Of a stretch of 55,534 nucleotides of DNA, positions 52,228-55,534 are shown in pieces. The DNA comes from Candidatus Goldiibacteriota bacterium (lineage in GTDB: Bacteria; Oederibacteriota; JAAXVQ01), in contig JAGVPM010000082.1 of the NCBI GenBank assembly GCA_020052235.1, positions 1 to 55,534 on the forward strand, read 5' to 3'. How positions within the stretch are numbered: position 1 is the stretch's first letter; each line of letters starts with the position of its first letter. Position numbers and translations under genes: made by a program. The notes under the pieces are model-generated. The model made no database searches, was not told the origin of the DNA, and worked only from the letters and a program-made list of their open reading frames with translations.

Positions 52228-53325
52228 TTATTTTCCGGTGTTTGCCAATTCGGTGCCGCACGCGGAACAAAACGGAAAGTGCAGAAAGTTGCGTTTCCCG
52301 CACTTGGGGCATTTGCCGAACAGCGGGAGGCCGCAAAACGCACAATGGTCCGGCGCTTCATCCAGCGTCCGGATTTCACCGGCCACCCCGACTTTGGGGT
52401 ACCATTTGTTGATTAAAAAATCACGCTCGCAGGAAGGACAGCTGTGCGACAGATACGCCTTGTGCGCAATATCGTCCTTAATTTTACTGACACGCTCTTT
52501 GGTGGACTCCTCCAGTTCGGCTTTCTTTTTTGCCAAATAACGATTGAGCTGCTTGACCACATAGTAGCCTATAAAAAGGGAGAGCGCGGCGCCGATCACC
52601 AGGCGGATGTAGCCGCCGAAACTGGGCAGGTAAGGCAGCAAACCCACAAAAAAACAATACAGTGAAAAAAGAATCATGCCCCATACCAAGGGCCAGAAGC
52701 GTGAATTGCGCCCACGCAAGAACAGGAACACACCAATAAGCAGCATCGGCAGCACAAAAGCCAACCGGATGAAAAAAATCTTCAGCCCGTAATGTTCCAT
52801 GGCCGTATTGTATTTTTGGCCCGCCGCCTGTTCCAAATTCCGCAATTTTTCCCGGATCGGCTTTCGCTGCTCTTGAAGCGCATTGATTTGCGCATTGACT
52901 TCGTCAATCTTAACCTGCCAGCTTTCCTGAATCTGGCGAAAACGATCCAGGGTTTTGGCCCGCAAACGCACTTCCGAATCCTCTTGGCTGGAACCAATGG
53001 TTGAACGGGCTTGGAGCCAATCACCGTAAGACTGCTTTTGCGATTCATACTGGCGTTCGGCTTTTTCCAACGAGGTTTGATACCTGCCTTTGGTATCCTC
53101 CAAGCTCTCTATTTGTTTGTTAAAACCAGCTTCACCCGCAGCCGTCTTCTGCAGGGCTTCTTTGTCCTGGTACGTTTCCTCCTGAGGCGCTTTCACCCAG
53201 TGATTGACATCGGAAAGAATTTTGTTGCCCAGCGCGCTTAAAAACCCGGCCAAAATCAACATGACCAGAAAAAGAACAAAACGGGACCATTTTTCAATCC
53301 GGGAAACAGAACCTTTATAGCTCAT
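52228..53325 (-). CDS. Membrane protein with coiled coil and double zinc ribbon
   Basis: 365 aa. One membrane helix near residues 15-36, a coiled coil (about 45-165, rich in Glu, Gln, Lys and Arg), three more membrane helices (about 175-265), a charged helix, then four CxxC pairs (CPSC, CAFC, CPKC, CSAC) forming two zinc ribbons at the C-terminus. No family was recognised. ATG at 53325 follows AAGGAG. Confidence 0.7.
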   Translation of the reverse strand: MSYKGSVSRIEKWSRFVLFLVMLILAGFLSALGNKILSDVNHWVKAPQEETYQDKEALQKTAAGEAGFNKQIESLEDTKGRYQTSLEKAERQYESQKQSYGDWLQARSTIGSSQEDSEVRLRAKTLDRFRQIQESWQVKIDEVNAQINALQEQRKPIREKLRNLEQAAGQKYNTAMEHYGLKIFFIRLAFVLPMLLIGVFLFLRGRNSRFWPLVWGMILFSLYCFFVGLLPYLPSFGGYIRLVIGAALSLFIGYYVVKQLNRYLAKKKAELEESTKERVSKIKDDIAHKAYLSHSCPSCERDFLINKWYPKVGVAGEIRTLDEAPDHCAFCGLPLFGKCPKCGKRNFLHFPFCSACGTELANTGK

Positions 53326-53474
53326 AGGGCTCCTTGGATACAAAGATCAATGTGATAAACAGGCTTATTATGTGGATAACCCGGAAAAAAACAATACAAA
53401 AAACCAACCCGAACTTACACAAATTCCGCAAATGCGCAGTGGCCTTCCCCCGAAATCACTATAAAATTCGCTGG

Positions 53475-53507
53475 AAATAAAAAACCCTGCACCATATGGG
53501 GTGCAGG
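53475..53507 (-). terminator. Rho-independent terminator of ilvC
   Basis: On the minus strand CCTGCACC and GGTGCAGG pair around a 6-base loop and are followed by GTTTTTTATTT. It lies about 50 bp after the ilvC stop. Confidence 0.8.
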
Positions 53508-53559
53508 ATTTTAAAGTAACGGTGTAGATTGTTGCCATTGACCGAAACAGGGGCTTTTT

Positions 53560-54660
53560 TTAATTCACTGTGCGGCCGCTGATGCCTTTTGTCCCTTTTG
53601 TAATTTCCTTGGCTTTTTCTTTTGGTCTCAGGGCGCGGACCGCTGCGCCTGTGCGCCACATTTCCGAATTATGAACCTCCGCAAGCTTCTTTTCCAAGAA
53701 CTGCTTGTAATCTTTACCGCCGCAATCGCGGATGACCTCGCGTGTTTCCTGCCCTGTTTTCACTGATTTATAAAGCTTCTCAAACACGGGCAGATTCGCC
53801 GTACGGAAAATCGGGCGCCACTTGAGCGCGCCGTGCTGCGCAGTCGCCGAGCAGTTCGAAAACATCCAGTCCATGCCATTTTCGTCGACCAGGCGGATGA
53901 GGCTCTGGGTGAGCTCTTCAACCGTCTCGTTAAAAGCCTCTGATGGCGAATGGCCATTTTTCCGCAGAACGTCGTACTGCGCCTGCATGACTCCCGCCAG
54001 CGCGCCCATGAGAATGCCGCGTTCGCCTGTCAGATCACTATAAACTTCCTGCTCAAATGTCGTGGGGAAAAGGTATCCCGAACCAATGGCAATTCCCACC
54101 GCGATGCAGCGTTCCTCTGCGCGCCCAGTATAATCCTGGAACACGGCAAAACTCGAATTGATGCCTGCGCCGGAAAGGAAATTGCGGCGTACGGACGTTC
54201 CGCTGCCCTTAGGGGCAACCAAGATTACGTCCACGTTTTTCGGCGGAATAACCTTCGTCTGTTCTTTGTAAACAATCGAAAACCCGTGGGAAAAATAAAG
54301 CGCATCCCCGTCCTTAAGGCTTTTCTTGATCGACGGCCATACTATCCGCTGTGCGGCATCGGAGACCAAAATTTGGATGATGGTCGCTCTTTGCACGGCT
54401 TCTTCAATGCCAAAAAGCGTTTTACCGGGAACCCATCCGTCTTTGACTGCCCGGTCCCAATCTTTTTTATATTCTTTGGACTGGCCAATGATGACATGAA
54501 TGCCATTGTCCTTCATGTTGAGCGCCTGTGCCGGACCTTGAACTCCGTAGCCAATGATCGCGACGGTTTCCTTTGCCAGGACTTTACGCGCTTTGGTAAG
54601 GGGGAATTCCTTCCGGGTAACAATTTTCTCTTTCTTTCCGCCAAAATCGATGATTGCCAT
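53560..54660 (-). CDS. ilvC: Ketol-acid reductoisomerase
   Basis: 366 aa. The nucleotide motif GYGVQGPAQALN, the SDLTGERGILMG metal region and the block SNCSATAQHGALKW resemble the KARI type common in Bacteroidetes rather than the classic 330-residue form. It converts acetolactate to dihydroxy-isovalerate for Val/Leu/Ile synthesis. AAGGAG precedes the ATG. It stands alone here, with its own promoter and terminator and no other ilv gene nearby. Confidence 0.92.
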   Translation of the reverse strand: MAIIDFGGKKEKIVTRKEFPLTKARKVLAKETVAIIGYGVQGPAQALNMKDNGIHVIIGQSKEYKKDWDRAVKDGWVPGKTLFGIEEAVQRATIIQILVSDAAQRIVWPSIKKSLKDGDALYFSHGFSIVYKEQTKVIPPKNVDVILVAPKGSGTSVRRNFLSGAGINSSFAVFQDYTGRAEERCIAVGIAIGSGYLFPTTFEQEVYSDLTGERGILMGALAGVMQAQYDVLRKNGHSPSEAFNETVEELTQSLIRLVDENGMDWMFSNCSATAQHGALKWRPIFRTANLPVFEKLYKSVKTGQETREVIRDCGGKDYKQFLEKKLAEVHNSEMWRTGAAVRALRPKEKAKEITKGTKGISGRTVN

Positions 54661-54756
54661 GCCAATGCTCCTTTTTGATAAATGATAATTGAGCGAGCCG
54701 TGCCCGCCGCCTATAGGAATTTGCCTTTCGGAAGCAACCTATTCATAACGGCTAAA

Positions 54757-54785
54757 AACATATCACGCCTGACAAAAAATCTCAA
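54757..54785 (-). promoter_or_regulatory. Candidate ilvC promoter
   Basis: TTGAGA (54780-54785), a 17-bp spacer and TATGTT (54757-54762) on the minus strand, about 97 bp upstream of ilvC. No attenuator or T-box could be recognised in the leader. Confidence 0.4.
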
Positions 54786-54853
54786 TGGCTTTATATCGCA
54801 CCAATTCGCAAAAATACGTTTTATAGAAATTTATTTGCAAACTCCAAAAAACT

Positions 54854-54886
54854 ATGTAAAATGGAATTACATATACCAGATTACAT
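54854..54886. promoter_or_regulatory. ATGTAA / TTACAT repeats in A+T-rich gap
   Basis: ATGTAA (54854-54859) and TTACAT (54867-54872) form a 6-bp inverted repeat, with another TTACAT at 54881-54886. They lie upstream of a decayed gene and may be its old control region. Confidence 0.2.
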
Positions 54887-54939
54887 AAACCGCCAAAAAA
54901 AATCTCTCCCTTTTTCGCACGGCACGGATTACCCGCGCC

Positions 54940-55092
54940 ATGTTCACGGGGTTAAAATTATTTTTAAAAGATTATCCCATGGCCAAAGCATTTTTGATTT
55001 ACGGGGGCAAACGCCGGATGCGCGAGGGCGCCATTGACATAGTGCCTTTGGAAGAAACATTAAAAACCCTTCCGCAATTACTCCAAGGATGA
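54940..55092 (+). pseudogene. Remnant of a DUF4143-type ATPase gene (C-terminal end only)
   Basis: 50 codons reading GLKLFLKDYPMAKAFLIYGG, then EGAIDIVPLEETLKTLPQLL before the stop. This fits the C-terminal end of AAA/DUF4143 proteins (a Lys-rich helix, a Y-G-G turn, then I.V.P...L..L). The long N-terminal ATPase part is missing upstream, where the DNA is A+T-rich and non-coding. Decay after transfer is likely. Confidence 0.5.
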
Positions 55093-55196
55093 ACCACCAA
55101 GGCAATGTGTAGATTGTTTCACCTTCAACTTCTTTACCGTTGGATTTTGGCTGTATAATGAAGCAGTTGAAAAACTAACTGCCTATCCGCGAGACT

Positions 55197-55324
55197 GTGT
55201 CGTAACGCGAAAAACTAGATTGCCGCGCTCCCTACGGTCGCTCGCAATGACAGCATTAAAGGTTTTTCAGTCATTGCGAGAAGCGTAAGCGGCGAAGCAA
55301 TCTCTATTTTTTGCGTTGTGACAC
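55197..55324. mobile_element. MITE-like imperfect inverted repeat
   Basis: 128 bp with long arms: GTGTCGTAACGCGAAAAA... and AGATTGC...CGCAATGA on the left pair with TCATTGCG...GCAATCT and TTTTTGCGTTGTGACAC on the right, with some mismatches. The core resembles the ATTGCGAG...AAGCAATC element scattered in many bacterial genomes. No gene inside. Confidence 0.6.
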
Positions 55325-55350
55325 ACTCTCCGTTAGGGGAGGAAACACCC

Positions 55351-55446
55351 ATGACTTTCATCACTAATTTAAAAATCGGATTTTTACGCATGTTTGGAGA
55401 TATAAAAATATTCAAATGGCCCATGTTTATTCTCTATGACCCGGGA
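55351..55446 (+). pseudogene. Start of a YiiX-like cysteine hydrolase gene, interrupted
   Basis: GGGGAGG precedes ATG at 55351. The first 32 codons (GFLRMFGDIKIFKWPMFILY, then DPG) resemble the opening of YiiX/NlpC-P60-like proteins, which usually continues with a VKG...PGDI.LR stretch. Here the likeness stops abruptly at DPG and IS-like sequence follows. The family call rests on this short match. Confidence 0.45.
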
Positions 55447-55534
55447 TGCGCATTCCGCTCAAGACGGCCACCTATTCCGATGCATGGCGGCCACCCTCCC
55501 ACCGAACAAAATCTCAACGATCAAAATATAACAC
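55447..55534. mobile_element. Probable left end of an IS21-type element, cut by window edge
   Basis: From TGCGCATTCCGC onward the sequence has ACGGCCACCTATTCCGATG and GGCGGCCACC, the spaced GGCCACC/ATTCCGAT repeats typical of IS21-family ends (transposase sites). The transposase gene would lie beyond the window. Confidence 0.5.

Noticed and set aside
1-55534. CRISPR arrays, tRNA or rRNA genes
   Set aside because: No regularly spaced repeats and no cloverleaf or rRNA-like stretch were seen in any gap on either strand.

Overview
The window reads as a chromosomal segment (about 50-55% G+C by eye) of an uncultured, two-membrane (Gram-negative type) bacterium. It carries a TonB/ExbB/ExbD/receptor set, many lipoproteins, an OmpA-like peptidoglycan-binding domain, a PorV-like barrel, and large secreted beta-helix or beta-propeller proteins with Thr/Pro-rich linkers. 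That mixture, together with a 2,968-residue multidomain membrane protein, suggests a candidate phylum of the Omnitrophota/Elusimicrobiota/Goldbacteria kind. No rRNA or tRNA gene is visible, so this placement is inference.

Layout, left to right. 1-967: an A+T-rich edge with a truncated Fic AMP-transferase gene and no other gene. 968-4488: a short cobalamin-dependent methionine synthase coupled to a BioD-like/DRTGG protein. 4608-8662: TPR lipoprotein, sensor histidine kinase, alpha/beta hydrolase. 8734-11190: three-gene envelope operon (FlgD-like secreted protein, beta-helix lipoprotein, barrel-like protein). 11264-13407: V4R-like protein, then HxlR regulator divergent from nitroreductase and PNPOx-like genes, closed by a terminator. 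13597-17662: exbB-exbD-tonB-TonB-dependent receptor. 17669-24178: housekeeping block on the minus strand (pfkA, DUF1848, pdxA, rsmA, pepA, dcd and a stand-alone MetH activation-domain protein). 24341-39028: DUF192 protein, TPR lipoprotein, divergent class III cyclase-like protein, the giant protein and a PorV-OmpA fusion, all on the minus strand. 39250-41643: comEC, with the same 28-bp palindrome on both sides. 41745-44611: SpoIIE-type phosphatase, STAS protein, YVTN propeller lipoprotein. 44702-49139: two large secreted proteins sharing a Thr/Pro linker plus FlgD-like tail design, one broken by a C7 homopolymer. 49309-54660: small zinc-ribbon and Ada-like proteins, exported peroxiredoxin, LEA lipoprotein, a second V4R-like protein, a coiled-coil zinc-ribbon membrane protein and ilvC. 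54661-55534: A+T-rich edge with a DUF4143-like gene remnant, a MITE-like inverted repeat and a gene start apparently cut by an IS21-type end.

Main points. (1) The methionine synthase lacks its reactivation domain, and a separate gene 13 kb away encodes just such a domain. (2) A PorV-like barrel fused to OmpA and three proteins with FlgD-like C-terminal domains hint at a type-IX-like surface secretion route. (3) The giant protein combines a TraB/ChaN-like domain, a transglutaminase-like domain with a visible Cys-His-Asp triad, two methyltransferase-like domains and two copies of a membrane-anchored HExFE module. It sits in one co-directional cluster with a cyclase-like protein and a TPR lipoprotein, which is the best candidate here for an undescribed system. 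(4) Perfect palindromes recur between genes.

Start codons were re-chosen where a clear Shine-Dalgarno sequence supports a different start from the longest frame; several are GTG or TTG. Long plus-strand open frames lying opposite minus-strand genes were treated as shadows.
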